64,000 nucleotides of DNA. Source: Streptomyces formicae. Its GTDB lineage: Bacteria > Actinomycetota > Actinomycetes > Streptomycetales > Streptomycetaceae. The stretch spans positions 1,984,001-2,048,000 of the forward strand of contig NZ_CP022685.1 in assembly GCF_002556545.1 (NCBI RefSeq), given 5' to 3'. The number at the start of each line of letters is the position of its first letter. The stretch's first letter is position 1. The notes below the pieces were generated by a model. That model ran no database searches, was not told where the DNA came from, and worked only from the letters and a program-made list of their open reading frames with translations. Below, piece by piece: positions 18,159 to 26,409 of the stretch. The translations under genes and the position numbers were made by a program.

Positions 18159-19466
18159 TCAACCTTTCCCTGCGGGCTCGCGCAGCCCGAGATGGGAGCG
18201 CAGTGTCGCGCCCCGGTATTCCGTGCGGTACACGCCGCGTTCCTGGAGCAGGGGCACCACCCGGTCGACGAAGTCGTCGAGCCCGCCGGGAGTGAGGTGC
18301 GGGACGAGGATGAAGCCGTCGGCGGCGTCGCGCGCCACGAACTCCGCGAGCTCGGCGGCGACCGCGTCCGGCGTGCCGATGAAGGACTGGCGCGCGGTGG
18401 TCTCGATGACGGTCTGCCGGATGGACAGGCCCTTGGCCTCGGACAGGGCGCGCCACTTCGCGGCCACGGCGAACGGGTCGGTGATCTTCACGCGTCCCTG
18501 CACGAGCTCCGAGCCCGGGTCCGGGTCGATGTCGGGCAGCGGCCCGTCCGGGTCGTAAGCGGAGAGGTCCACGCCCCAGACCTGCTCCAGGGCGAGGATC
18601 GCGTTCTGCGGGGAGACCTGCTTGCGGCGGATCTCGGCGGCCTTCTCCTGCGCCTCCGCCGCGGTGTCGCCGAGGACGTAGCTGACCCCCGGCATGATCA
18701 GCAGGTCATCGGGGTCCCGCCCGTACGCGGCGAGGCGCCCCTTCACGTCGGCGTAGAACTCCCGCCCGGCCTCCAGCGTGCCGTGCCGGGTGAAGATGAT
18801 GTCGGCGGCCGACGCGGCGAACTCGCGGCCCTCCGGCGAGTCCCCTGCCTGGATGACGACCGGGTGCCCCTGCGGGGAGCGCGGGACGGTGAACTCGCCC
18901 TCGATCGCGAAGTGCCGGCCGTGGTGCGCGAACGGCCGCTGCCTGCCGTCGGGCGTCCAGGAGTCCCACAGTTCGCGCGCCGTCGCGAGGAACTCGGCGG
19001 CGCGGGTGTAGCGCTCCGCCAGGTCGAGGTAGCCGCCGCGCCGGAAGTTCTCGCCGGTGAAGGCGTCCGACGTGGTGACCACGTTCCAGGCGGCGCGGCC
19101 CGCGCTGAGGTGGTCGAGGGAGGCGAGTCTGCGGGCGAGTTCATAGGGTTCGTTGAAGGTCGCGTTGACGGTGCCCGCGAGGCCGAGCCGCTCGGTGACG
19201 GCGGCGAGCGCGGTGAGGACGGTCAGCGCCTCGGGCCGCCCGACGACGTCCAGGTCGTGGATGCGCCCCTTGTGCTCGCGCAGGCGCAGCCCCTCGGCGA
19301 GGAAGAAGAAGTCGAAGAGGCCGCGCTCGGCGGTGCGGGCGAGGTGCTGGAACGACGAGAAGTCGATGTGCGAGCGGGACCTGGGGTCGGTCCAGACAGT
19401 GGTGCTGTTGACACCGGGGAAGTGGGCGGCCAGATGGATCTGCTTGCCGGGCGTACGTTCGGTCAT
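18159..19466 (-). CDS. LLM-class FMN-dependent monooxygenase (NtaA/SnaA/DszA/YtnJ type)
   Basis: 435 aa TIM-barrel oxygenase that uses reduced FMN from a separate reductase. Family marks include HIDFSSFQHLARTAERGLFD, the RAAWNVVTTSDAFTGENF segment, and GHPVVIQAGDSPEGREFAA. This two-component group oxidises C-S or C-N bonds; YtnJ, DszA and NtaA are examples. It overlaps the second LLM gene by 4 nt (ATGA) and is followed 5 nt later by the DUF1684 gene. No dedicated flavin reductase gene is seen in the operon, so FMNH2 must come from elsewhere unless the FAD-binding protein upstream supplies it. Substrate unknown. Confidence 0.9.
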   Translation of the reverse strand: MTERTPGKQIHLAAHFPGVNSTTVWTDPRSRSHIDFSSFQHLARTAERGLFDFFFLAEGLRLREHKGRIHDLDVVGRPEALTVLTALAAVTERLGLAGTVNATFNEPYELARRLASLDHLSAGRAAWNVVTTSDAFTGENFRRGGYLDLAERYTRAAEFLATARELWDSWTPDGRQRPFAHHGRHFAIEGEFTVPRSPQGHPVVIQAGDSPEGREFAASAADIIFTRHGTLEAGREFYADVKGRLAAYGRDPDDLLIMPGVSYVLGDTAAEAQEKAAEIRRKQVSPQNAILALEQVWGVDLSAYDPDGPLPDIDPDPGSELVQGRVKITDPFAVAAKWRALSEAKGLSIRQTVIETTARQSFIGTPDAVAAELAEFVARDAADGFILVPHLTPGGLDDFVDRVVPLLQERGVYRTEYRGATLRSHLGLREPAGKG

Positions 19467-20524
19467 GAGGGCTCCCCCGCGAGCGCGGCGTAACGGTTGG
19501 CGGGCCGGGCGAGGCCCAGGTGCTCCCGGAGCGTGCTGCCCGGGTAGAAGGTGCGGAACAGACCGCGGTGCTGGAGCAGCGCGACGGTGCCGTTGACGAG
19601 CCGCTCCAGGTCACGGCGCGGCTCGACGGGCGTGAGGTGGAACCCGTCGACGGCGCCCGCCCGGTGCCAGTCGGCGATCAGCTCGGCGAGGTCGACGGGC
19701 CCGCCCCGGTAGGCGGGACCCTCGGCGGTGGGCAGCGGCCCGCCCCCGTGGCCCGGCTCCGCGGCGTACTCGCCGCCGCCGAGGTCGACGACGAGCGAAG
19801 CGAACACCCGCAGCGTGTCCGGGTCGCGCCCGAACCGGGTGGCGAGGCCGCGCAGTTCGGCCCGCGCGGCGTCCGCCCGGGTGAGGGAGGGGGACCGCAC
19901 CAGGGCGACGTCGGCATGGCGGGCCGCGGCCTCGCGGGCCCACGGATCGGTGGCGTCGACGACGGTCACCGGGTGGCCCTGCGGCGGCCTCGGCACGATG
20001 GACGGGCCCCGAACCGAGAAGGCGCGGCCCTCGAAGTCCACGTAGTGCAGCTTGTCGCGGTCGATGAAACGGCCGGTCGGCACGTCCCGTATCTCCGCGT
20101 CGTCCTCCCAGCTGTCCCACAGGCGCGCCGCCACGTCGGCGAACTCGCCCGCCTCCTGCCACAGTTGCTCGGGCGCCTCGGCCCGCCGCCGCCCGAAGAG
20201 TCGGGCCTGCGCCTCGGTCTCCGACACCTCGACCACCCAACCGGCCCGTCCGTGACTGACCCAGTCCAGCGTGGCGACGGCGGCCTGCACGTGGAACGGT
20301 TCGGTGTGCGTGGTCGTGACGGTCGGCACGAGCCCGATCCGCCCGGTGCCGGGCGCGAGCCGTGCGGCCACGGCGAGCGCGTCGAGCCCGGGCCGCGCGA
20401 AGGAGTCCCCGAGCGTCACGAAGTCGAGCGCCCCGCCCTCGGCGAGCAGCGCCAACTCGGCGTAGGGAGCGGCTTCATAGACCCCGGGATGGTCGATGGC
20501 GGCGGCAAGATGAAGGCTGGACAT
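19463..20524 (-). CDS. Second LLM-class flavin-dependent oxidoreductase
   Basis: 353 aa bacterial luciferase-like protein, shorter than its neighbour. It has LDFVTLGDSFARPGLDAL, RIGLVPTVTTTHTEPFHVQ, LDWVSHGRAGWVVEV and the GHPVTVVDATDPWAREAAARHADV segment at the phosphate-binding end. The ATG at 20524 gives MSSLHLAAAID. Paired LLM enzymes in one transport operon also occur in the B. subtilis ytmI operon (YtmO, YtnJ), where they act on S-modified cysteine. A dispersed intergenic repeat separates it from the solute-binding gene upstream, but the operon probably continues through it. Confidence 0.87.
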   Translation of the reverse strand: MSSLHLAAAIDHPGVYEAAPYAELALLAEGGALDFVTLGDSFARPGLDALAVAARLAPGTGRIGLVPTVTTTHTEPFHVQAAVATLDWVSHGRAGWVVEVSETEAQARLFGRRRAEAPEQLWQEAGEFADVAARLWDSWEDDAEIRDVPTGRFIDRDKLHYVDFEGRAFSVRGPSIVPRPPQGHPVTVVDATDPWAREAAARHADVALVRSPSLTRADAARAELRGLATRFGRDPDTLRVFASLVVDLGGGEYAAEPGHGGGPLPTAEGPAYRGGPVDLAELIADWHRAGAVDGFHLTPVEPRRDLERLVNGTVALLQHRGLFRTFYPGSTLREHLGLARPANRYAALAGEPS

Positions 20525-20549
20525 CAACTGAACCTTTCTGAGCAGGGAA

Positions 20550-20612
20550 CGGGGCGCCCCCTATGGGGCGCGGGGAACTGCGCGAGCGACCACGACCGGC
20601 CCGCGGCCGAAC
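20550..20612. repeat. Dispersed intergenic repeat, copy 1
   Basis: GGGGCGCCCC, then TAT, then the core GGGGCGCGGGGAACTGCGCG (20565-20584) and a CCACGACCGGCCCGC-type tail. A second copy with the identical 20-bp core lies at 30830-30849. The first part can fold into a GC hairpin. Confidence 0.75.
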
Positions 20613-20614
20613 GA

Positions 20615-21589
20615 CTACGGCCTTGGCAACCCGGGCGGATTGACCCGCGACTTCGCCACGGCCTCCCCGGAAAGCCCCCACCGCTTCAGCACCTTCGCGT
20701 AACTCCCGTCCGCGATCACGTGATTGAGCGCGGCGGCATACGCGTCCACGAGCCCGCTCCCCTTCCTCGTGGTCGCCGCGATCTCCCCCTGGACCGACGC
20801 GCCCCCGCCGGACAGCGAGCCGACGACCTTCGTCTGTCCCGCCGAGGCCACGTGGTAGGAGACCGAGGGGCTGGGCCCGAGGTACGCGTCGATGCGCCCG
20901 GACTGGAGGGCCAGATAGTAGTCGGAGTCCTTCTGGAAGTACTTGATGTCGACCGGCTCGCGCCCGGCCTTCTCGTTCTTCCTGCTCCAGTCGACGAGGA
21001 TCTTCTCCTGGTTGGTGCCGGAGGAGACCGCGACGGACCTGCCCGCCACGTCGGCGGGGCCCTTCACCTTCAAGTCCGCGTCCTTCTTCGCCTCGAAGGC
21101 GATGTTGTCCAGACGGTAGGTGGCGAAGTCGTACTTCTCCTTGCGTTCCTCGGTCACCGTGACGTTGCTGAACACGCCGTCGAACTTCCCGCTGTCCAGG
21201 CCGACGAAGAGGTTCTCCCAGGAGACCTGCTCGAACGTCGGCTTCAGACCGAGCGTGTCGGCGACGAGGATCGCGAGGTCGACCTCGGAGCCGATGCGGG
21301 TCTTGTCGTCGGTGGCGTAGAAGCCGAGCGGCGCGGTCGAGTCGGCACCGCCGCCGAGCCGCAGCGTGCCGCGCTTTCGCACCGCTTCGGGGACGAGCGC
21401 GGCGATGGACGCGACCTTCTTGCCGCGTACGCGGTGCTGGTCGGGGCCGATGTTGATGTCGCCGACCCGCTTGGTGCCGGGCTTGCCGCCGCCGGTCGCG
21501 GCGTCGCTGTCGCCGCCGCAGGCGCCGAGCAGCGGCGTGGCGACCAGGGCGGCGACGGCGTAGGTGAGGGTGGTGCGTCGGGATGGCAT
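20615..21589 (-). CDS. Amino-acid-type ABC transporter solute-binding lipoprotein
   Basis: 324 aa. Lipobox LLGACG puts the lipidated Cys at 24. The mature protein is a family 3 periplasmic-binding fold: RKRGTLRLGGGADSTAPLGFYATDDKTRIGSEVDLAILVADTLGLKPTFEQVSWENLFVGLDSGKFDGVFSNVTVTEERK is the classic first-lobe pattern, given here as described segments spread over residues 70-155. Such proteins bind polar amino acids, cystine or opines. It is followed by two monooxygenases and preceded by its ATPase and permease. The conserved Arg and Asp of amino-acid binders are plausible but I cannot assign the ligand. Confidence 0.9.
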   Translation of the reverse strand: MPSRRTTLTYAVAALVATPLLGACGGDSDAATGGGKPGTKRVGDINIGPDQHRVRGKKVASIAALVPEAVRKRGTLRLGGGADSTAPLGFYATDDKTRIGSEVDLAILVADTLGLKPTFEQVSWENLFVGLDSGKFDGVFSNVTVTEERKEKYDFATYRLDNIAFEAKKDADLKVKGPADVAGRSVAVSSGTNQEKILVDWSRKNEKAGREPVDIKYFQKDSDYYLALQSGRIDAYLGPSPSVSYHVASAGQTKVVGSLSGGGASVQGEIAATTRKGSGLVDAYAAALNHVIADGSYAKVLKRWGLSGEAVAKSRVNPPGLPRP

Positions 21590-21599
21590 TCAGGAGCTC

Positions 21600-22361
21600 C
21601 TAGAGGACCTTGGAGAGGAAGGCGCGCGTGCGCTCGTGCTGCGGCGCGTCGAGGACGTCGTCCGGAGCGCCCCGCTCGATCACGCGCCCGTCGTCCATGA
21701 AGACGACCGTGTCGGCGACCTCGCGGGCGAAGCCGATCTCGTGCGTGACGACGATCATCGTGGTGCCCCGGCGCGCCAAGTCCTTGATGACGTCGAGGAC
21801 TTCGCCGACCAGCTCCGGGTCGAGCGCGGAGGTCGGCTCGTCGAAGAGGAGCAGCTTGGGTTCCAGGGCGAGCGCGCGGGCGATGGCGACGCGCTGCTGC
21901 TGACCGCCGGAGAGCTGCCGCGGATAGGCGTCGGCCTTGTCGGCGAGTCCGACCCTGGCGAGCAGCGCCTCCGCGCTCGCCACGGCCTCCCTGCGGGGCC
22001 GCTTCAGCGCGGAGACCGGCGCCTCGACGACGTTCTCCAGGACGGTCAGGTGCGGGAAGAGGTTGAAGTTCTGGAAGACGAAGCCGATCTGCGTGCGCTG
22101 CTTGAGCACCTCGCGCTCGCGCAACTCGTACAGCTTGTCGCCGGAGCGCCGGTAGCCGATCAGCGAGCCGTCGACGCTGACCCAGCCCCCGTCGACCTTC
22201 TCCAGGTGGTTGATGGTGCGCAGGAGCGTCGACTTGCCGGATCCGGAGGGCCCGAGGACGACGGTGACCTCGCCCGCGCCGACCTCCAGGTCGACTCCCT
22301 TCAGCACGTCCAACGACCCGAACGACTTGCGTACGGAACGGAGTTCGACCATGGCGCTCAT
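21600..22361 (-). CDS. Polar-amino-acid-type ABC transporter ATPase
   Basis: 253 aa. Walker A GPSGSGKS, Q-loop FQNFNLFPHLTV, signature LSGGQQQR, Walker B LLLFDEPTSALDPE and switch His in VTHEIGF are all intact. It belongs to the GlnQ/TcyN/ArtP group. The ATG at 22361 overlaps the permease stop (ATGA). It is the only ATPase in this locus, so it presumably energises both permeases. Confidence 0.94.
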   Translation of the reverse strand: MSAMVELRSVRKSFGSLDVLKGVDLEVGAGEVTVVLGPSGSGKSTLLRTINHLEKVDGGWVSVDGSLIGYRRSGDKLYELREREVLKQRTQIGFVFQNFNLFPHLTVLENVVEAPVSALKRPRREAVASAEALLARVGLADKADAYPRQLSGGQQQRVAIARALALEPKLLLFDEPTSALDPELVGEVLDVIKDLARRGTTMIVVTHEIGFAREVADTVVFMDDGRVIERGAPDDVLDAPQHERTRAFLSKVL

Positions 22362-23242
22362 CGCGCGGCCCCCTTGGAGAAGTGACGTTCGACGTAGTGC
22401 TGGAGGACGGAGAGCGCGCTGGTCAGGAGGATGTACCAGACGGTGGCGACCATGAGGAGCGGCACCACGCGGCCGTTGCGGCCGTAGATGACCTGCACCT
22501 GGTAGAAGAGTTCGCCGATCGCCATCACGGAGACGATCGAGGTGCCCTTGAAGAGCGAGATGATCTCGTTGGCCGCGTTGGGCAGGATCGACCGCATCGC
22601 CTGCGGAAGGACGATCCTGCGCACCTGGCGCAGCTTGGGGATGCCGAGCGCGGCGGCCGCCTCCAACTGGCCGCCGTCGACGGCGAGTACACCCGCGCGC
22701 ACGATCTCGGCGGCGTACGCGGCCTGGTGCAGGGCGAGGCCGAGCACGGCGGCGCTCATCGCGCCGACCAGACCCATCGTGTCGAAGGAGAGGAAGCCGG
22801 GCCCGAAGGGGATCCCGAACCGCACCTCCTTGTACAGATAGGCGAGGTTGAACCAGAAGAGCAGCTGCACGATGAGCGGGATGGAGCGGAACGCCCAGAT
22901 GTAGCCGAAGGCCACCGACTTCAGGAAGGGGCTGGCGGAGAGCCGCATGAAGGCGAGGACGATGCCGAGCGCGAAGCCGATGGCGGTGCCGTAGAAGGTG
23001 AGCTGGAGGGTGACCCAGACCGCCTTGAGGATCACGTCGGCGGTGAAGAACTCGGCGAACACCTCCCACTCCCATGCGGGGTTGGTGACGAGGCCGTGCG
23101 CGAACTGGGCGATCAGGACGGCGGTCGCGGCGACGGCGGCCCACCGCAAGGGGTGGCGCACGGGCACGACCTTCAGGTCGCCGTAGTCGTCGCCCGGTGG
23201 GGTCGTGGCCTTGTCGACGGGGGGATCAGCGGTCAGGGACAT
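22358..23242 (-). CDS. Amino-acid-type ABC transporter permease (second of pair)
   Basis: 294 aa HisM/GlnP-type permease. A cytoplasmic N-tail of about 35 aa precedes membrane helices; the coupling motif EAAAALGIPKLRQVRRIVLPQAMRSILPNAANE is the usual EAA loop in the second half, here described by its key residues EAA, G and LPQA. GAGGAATCC precedes the ATG at 23242. It is paralogous to the other permease at 25011. It lies 29 nt after the FAD-protein gene, so the operon order is permease, FAD protein, permease, ATPase, binding protein. Confidence 0.93.
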   Translation of the reverse strand: MSLTADPPVDKATTPPGDDYGDLKVVPVRHPLRWAAVAATAVLIAQFAHGLVTNPAWEWEVFAEFFTADVILKAVWVTLQLTFYGTAIGFALGIVLAFMRLSASPFLKSVAFGYIWAFRSIPLIVQLLFWFNLAYLYKEVRFGIPFGPGFLSFDTMGLVGAMSAAVLGLALHQAAYAAEIVRAGVLAVDGGQLEAAAALGIPKLRQVRRIVLPQAMRSILPNAANEIISLFKGTSIVSVMAIGELFYQVQVIYGRNGRVVPLLMVATVWYILLTSALSVLQHYVERHFSKGAAR

Positions 23243-23271
23243 GGATTCCTCGAAGGGCTCAGTCGGAGGGA

Positions 23272-25014
23272 TCAGAGCGTGCGGAGCAGGTCGAGTACGG
23301 CGCGCGCGGTGGCGTCGTTCTGCCGGAACGAGGGGCTGTTGGTGCGCGGCCTGGTGAAGGCCCCCGCGCCGCGCGCGTCGGTGTGCGGGCCGAGCGCGAA
23401 GCGGCGCGGATGCGGCACGCCCGCGCGGTCCAGCACGCGGCCGTCGGCGGGATCGACGGCGAGCAGCCCCGCCGCGGTCACCGCGACCCCCTCGGCGTGC
23501 AGCGCGCGCAGGAGCGGGTCGCGGGTGCGGGCGAGGGTGGGCTGCGGGAGCCGCGCCTCGACGAGCGCGCGGGCCTCGGTGACCTGGCCCGGCAGGGTCG
23601 GGCTCTGGGCGCGGAACACCCCGTCCTCGGCGGTGACGCGGACGTCGGCGCCGAGGAACCGCACGACCCCGGCCCGGGAGAGGGCGAGCAGCTGGCGCAG
23701 CCGGGGCCCCGGTGGCCCGGACGCGAGGTAGCTGAAGAAGCCGTGCCACCACTCCCCCACGTCGCCGAGCCGCATCAACTGCCCGTAGACGGAGAGGAGC
23801 CCGAGGAAGACGGCGAGGTCCGGGCTGTGCCCGGGGTCGTGGCGGCGCGTGAGGTCGTCGGTGACGTAGCCGCGCAGGCCGTCCTGGAGTCCTTCGTACG
23901 AGGTGTGGCGCACGCCCGCGAGCGGGTGGTCGAGCGCCGTGAGGTCGAGCCGGTCGGCGGGGTCGGGCACGGCGGAGGCGACGAGGGCGTCGAGTTCGGG
24001 GCTGCCCGGCGGGCAGGCCGCGTACTTCTCGTCGAAGTCCGTCCAGGCGGCCCGGGTGCGCTCGGGATGGGCGGTGAAGAGCCGGTGGTAGTGGGCGAAG
24101 CCGAGTTCCTTCTCGACGAGCGGCCACACGTCGCGCCGGAAGTCGTAGCCTTCGGGCCTGGCGAGCAGCTCGTCGATCTCTGCGGGGCCCAAGTAGCGCG
24201 GCAACGGCGGCCGTTCGCCCGTCAAGGCGTAGCCGATCTTGGAGTGGTAGGGCACGCCGCGCCGCGAGCCGACATAGAGGACGGGCTCGCGCCCGGACGG
24301 CAGGTACGTCTCCCCCTCGTACCGCCCGCCGCGCCCCTCGGTCAGCAGCACCATCAGGTCGACGAAGGCGAGCCCGAAGCCGCGTACGAGGACGGGTTCG
24401 CCGGGTGCGAGCCGCGAGAGATCGGCGTCGGCGGTGAAGTCGGGCGGCAGGTGCACGAGCCCGTTCCGCTCGGCGTACCGCGCCAACTCGTCCTGTTCGT
24501 CGTCGAGTTCGGCGTCGAGGTGGCCCTGGGTGAGGAGGACCACGTCGGCGAGGAGCGGCTCGTCGACGCCCTCCAGCCACACTTCCTGACGCCCCGTGCG
24601 CTCGCCGGTGAGGCGGACCGCCCTGCGCCGGTGGTGGCGGACGACGGCACCCCGCGGCAGACCCGCCACCGCCTTCTCGTACACCCAGCCCATGTACCGG
24701 CTCTGCTCGCGGCGGCTGGCGAAGGTGCGCCCGTCGAGCCCGGACCACTCGTCGAGTGCGGGTCCCGGCAGGACGGGTCCCGTCACCTCCACCGTCTCGT
24801 CGGTGAACATGGTGACGTCCTGGGCCTGCGAGTTCATCCAGAGCAGCGGCGACTGGTCGTGCCGCCAGATGCGGCCGCCGCCCGGCGGGTACGGGTCGAC
24901 GAGGTGGATGTCGAGCCCCGCATCCCCGTACAGGGCAGGGGCGTTGGCGCCGATGCGTTCCAGGATCCCGGTGCCGCGCGGACCGGCCCCCACGATCACG
25001 AGCGAGCGCCTCAC
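23272..25014 (-). CDS. FAD/NAD(P)-binding oxidoreductase inside the ABC operon
   Basis: 580 aa. It begins with a dinucleotide-binding strand SLVIVGAGPRGTGILERIG and contains RIWRHDQSPLLWMNSQAQDV, the pattern of the NAD_binding_9-type FAD/NAD(P)-binding proteins found in actinobacteria. A second half extends to PRRFALGPHTDARGAGAFTRP. The GTG at 25014 overlaps the permease stop by 4 nt (GTGA). No quinone- or metal-binding motif is evident. It may be an amine/sulfur oxidase or might supply electrons to the two LLM enzymes, but neither is shown by the sequence. Its position between two permease genes argues it acts on the imported compound. Confidence 0.82.
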   Translation of the reverse strand: MRRSLVIVGAGPRGTGILERIGANAPALYGDAGLDIHLVDPYPPGGGRIWRHDQSPLLWMNSQAQDVTMFTDETVEVTGPVLPGPALDEWSGLDGRTFASRREQSRYMGWVYEKAVAGLPRGAVVRHHRRRAVRLTGERTGRQEVWLEGVDEPLLADVVLLTQGHLDAELDDEQDELARYAERNGLVHLPPDFTADADLSRLAPGEPVLVRGFGLAFVDLMVLLTEGRGGRYEGETYLPSGREPVLYVGSRRGVPYHSKIGYALTGERPPLPRYLGPAEIDELLARPEGYDFRRDVWPLVEKELGFAHYHRLFTAHPERTRAAWTDFDEKYAACPPGSPELDALVASAVPDPADRLDLTALDHPLAGVRHTSYEGLQDGLRGYVTDDLTRRHDPGHSPDLAVFLGLLSVYGQLMRLGDVGEWWHGFFSYLASGPPGPRLRQLLALSRAGVVRFLGADVRVTAEDGVFRAQSPTLPGQVTEARALVEARLPQPTLARTRDPLLRALHAEGVAVTAAGLLAVDPADGRVLDRAGVPHPRRFALGPHTDARGAGAFTRPRTNSPSFRQNDATARAVLDLLRTL

Positions 25015-25877
25015 CGGGCACGCTCCGAGCCGCGCGCGTAGTGCCGCTCGACGTAGTACTGGCCGACGCCGAGCACCGAGGTGACCACGACGTACCAGAG
25101 GGTGGCGACCATCAGGAGCGGGATGACCTGGTAGGTGCGGTGGTAGACCAGCTGCACGGAGTAGAGCAGGTCCTGCACCGCGATGACGCTGACGATCGAG
25201 GTGCCCTTGAGCGTCCCGATCAGCATGTTCCCCGCGGGCGGCACGATGGACCGCATGGCCTGCGGAAGCACGATCCGCCGCCAGCGCCGCCACCGGCCGA
25301 GCCCGAGCGACTGCGCGGCCTCGATCTGCCCCCGGTCCACGGAGAGGATCCCGCCGCGCACCACCTCGGCCGCGTACGCGGCCTCATGCAGGGTGAGGCC
25401 GACGACGGCGATGGTGACGGGCCCCATCAGGTTCACCGTCCTGACCCCGAAGACCTCCGGGTACAGGGCGCCGATGTTGAACCAGAACAGCAGCTGCACC
25501 AGGATCGGCATCGACCTGAAGAACCAGACGTATCCCCAACTGACCGTGCGCAGGACGGGGTTGGCGGAGAGTCTGCCCATGGCGAGCAGGGTGCCGAGCG
25601 CGAAGCCGAGCACCATGACGACGGCGGTCAGCCAGAGGGTGAGCCAGAGGCCGCGCAGCACGGACGCCGAGGTGAAGTAGTCGGCGACGAGGCCCCATTG
25701 GAACGCCTCATTGCGGATCACCGAGGTGGCGGCGAGCGCCAGCAGGACCAGGACGAGTGCGGCGGCCGTCCACTGGCCCGCACGGGGCCGGGGCACGATG
25801 CGCGGGGTGTCGGGGAGTACTGCGGGATTCTCGGGAGGAGGGGCGGTCGCGACGTTGGCGAGGGTGTCGGAAGACAT
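25011..25877 (-). CDS. Amino-acid-type ABC transporter permease (first of pair)
   Basis: 288 aa. It has an N-terminal cytoplasmic tail (about 36 aa) and membrane helices typical of HisQ/HisM proteins. The EAA loop is EAAQSLGLGRWRRWRRIVLPQA. The sequence GYVWFFRSMPILVQLLFWFN closely parallels GYIWAFRSIPLIVQLLFWFN in the second permease, so the two are paralogues that could form a heterodimer. This is the first gene of the minus-strand operon. A candidate promoter lies 80-110 nt upstream. Confidence 0.93.
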   Translation of the reverse strand: MSSDTLANVATAPPPENPAVLPDTPRIVPRPRAGQWTAAALVLVLLALAATSVIRNEAFQWGLVADYFTSASVLRGLWLTLWLTAVVMVLGFALGTLLAMGRLSANPVLRTVSWGYVWFFRSMPILVQLLFWFNIGALYPEVFGVRTVNLMGPVTIAVVGLTLHEAAYAAEVVRGGILSVDRGQIEAAQSLGLGRWRRWRRIVLPQAMRSIVPPAGNMLIGTLKGTSIVSVIAVQDLLYSVQLVYHRTYQVIPLLMVATLWYVVVTSVLGVGQYYVERHYARGSERAR

Positions 25878-25959
25878 GCGGAAGGCTCCGTGGATGCACG
25901 AGCTCGAACACGGGTGGTGCCTTCACACGGACCGAGCCCCTCAGCACGATCCGTCCCTG

Positions 25960-25990
25960 AGATTACGGTGCGCTTTCCGCCCGCTGTCAA
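25960..25990 (-). promoter_or_regulatory. Candidate vegetative promoter of the ABC/LLM operon
   Basis: On the minus strand TTGACA (25990-25985) and TAATCT (25965-25960) are separated by 19 nt, slightly longer than ideal. The predicted transcript start would be about 75 nt before the permease ATG. Confidence 0.45.
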
Positions 25991-26026
25991 GGCTGTCCAG
26001 AATATGAGCCGTACGTCTCACGGCAG

Positions 26027-26055
26027 TTGACGCGGAAACGGATGCCTGTTCCACT
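26027..26055 (+). promoter_or_regulatory. Candidate promoter of the leader peptide
   Basis: TTGACG, 17 nt, then TCCACT. Transcription would start at or next to the leader ATG at 26062, which would give a leaderless message and explain the absence of a ribosome-binding site. The -10 match is weak. Confidence 0.35.
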
Positions 26056-26061
26056 TGGCCC

Positions 26062-26133
26062 ATGCATCCGCAGCAGTGGCTGGTCACGCGCTCCCACATC
26101 GACTTCGGTCGAGTGTGGTCGGCGTCTTGTTGA
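26062..26133 (+). CDS. Cysteine-ended leader peptide (sulfur-type attenuator ORF)
   Basis: A 23-codon ORF ending RSHIDFGRVWSASC-stop. It matches the actinobacterial leader-peptide pattern R-(R/S)-H-(V/I)-D-(L/F)-G-R-V...C that precedes many sulfur-assimilation genes. In the mechanism known for Cys-containing leaders, a ribosome reads the terminal Cys codon (TGT here) slowly when Cys-tRNA is scarce, altering expression downstream. It is 276 nt upstream of a solute-binding protein gene and on the same strand. It has no Shine-Dalgarno and may be leaderless. Too short for automatic gene finders. Confidence 0.8.
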   Translation: MHPQQWLVTRSHIDFGRVWSASC

Positions 26134-26409
26134 TGTCCTCCTGAGCCGACCCCCTGCGATCTCCGCGTCCTGAGCCCGTCGGGCCCTCCGGCCCTCGCAC
26201 CCTCGGGTCGCGGGCCCTTTGACCTTCGGGGCCGTCGGCTTCTGCGCGCCTTCCCTTCCCGACGCCCGCGCCCCGCGCGGGCGTCGACCCCGCCTTCACA
26301 CGCGTACGTCACCGCTCTCCCGTCGTGAGCGGCGGCACCCCTCCCCTCGTACGTCCGCTTCGCCCTGCCCCGCTTCGCCCTGCCCTGCCGAGCTGGAGAA
26401 CGTCACGCC
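26134..26409 (+). promoter_or_regulatory. Leader region between the Cys leader ORF and the binding-protein gene
   Basis: Non-coding stretch of 276 nt. It holds a perfect 10-bp hairpin GACGCCCGCG/CGCGGGCGTC at 26261-26285 with a 5-nt loop and several GGGCCC-type complementary blocks near 26185-26250 that could form alternative structures. No U-tract follows the hairpin, so if it attenuates it may do so by Rho or by blocking translation. GGAG lies 9 nt before the ATG at 26410. Confidence 0.45.
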
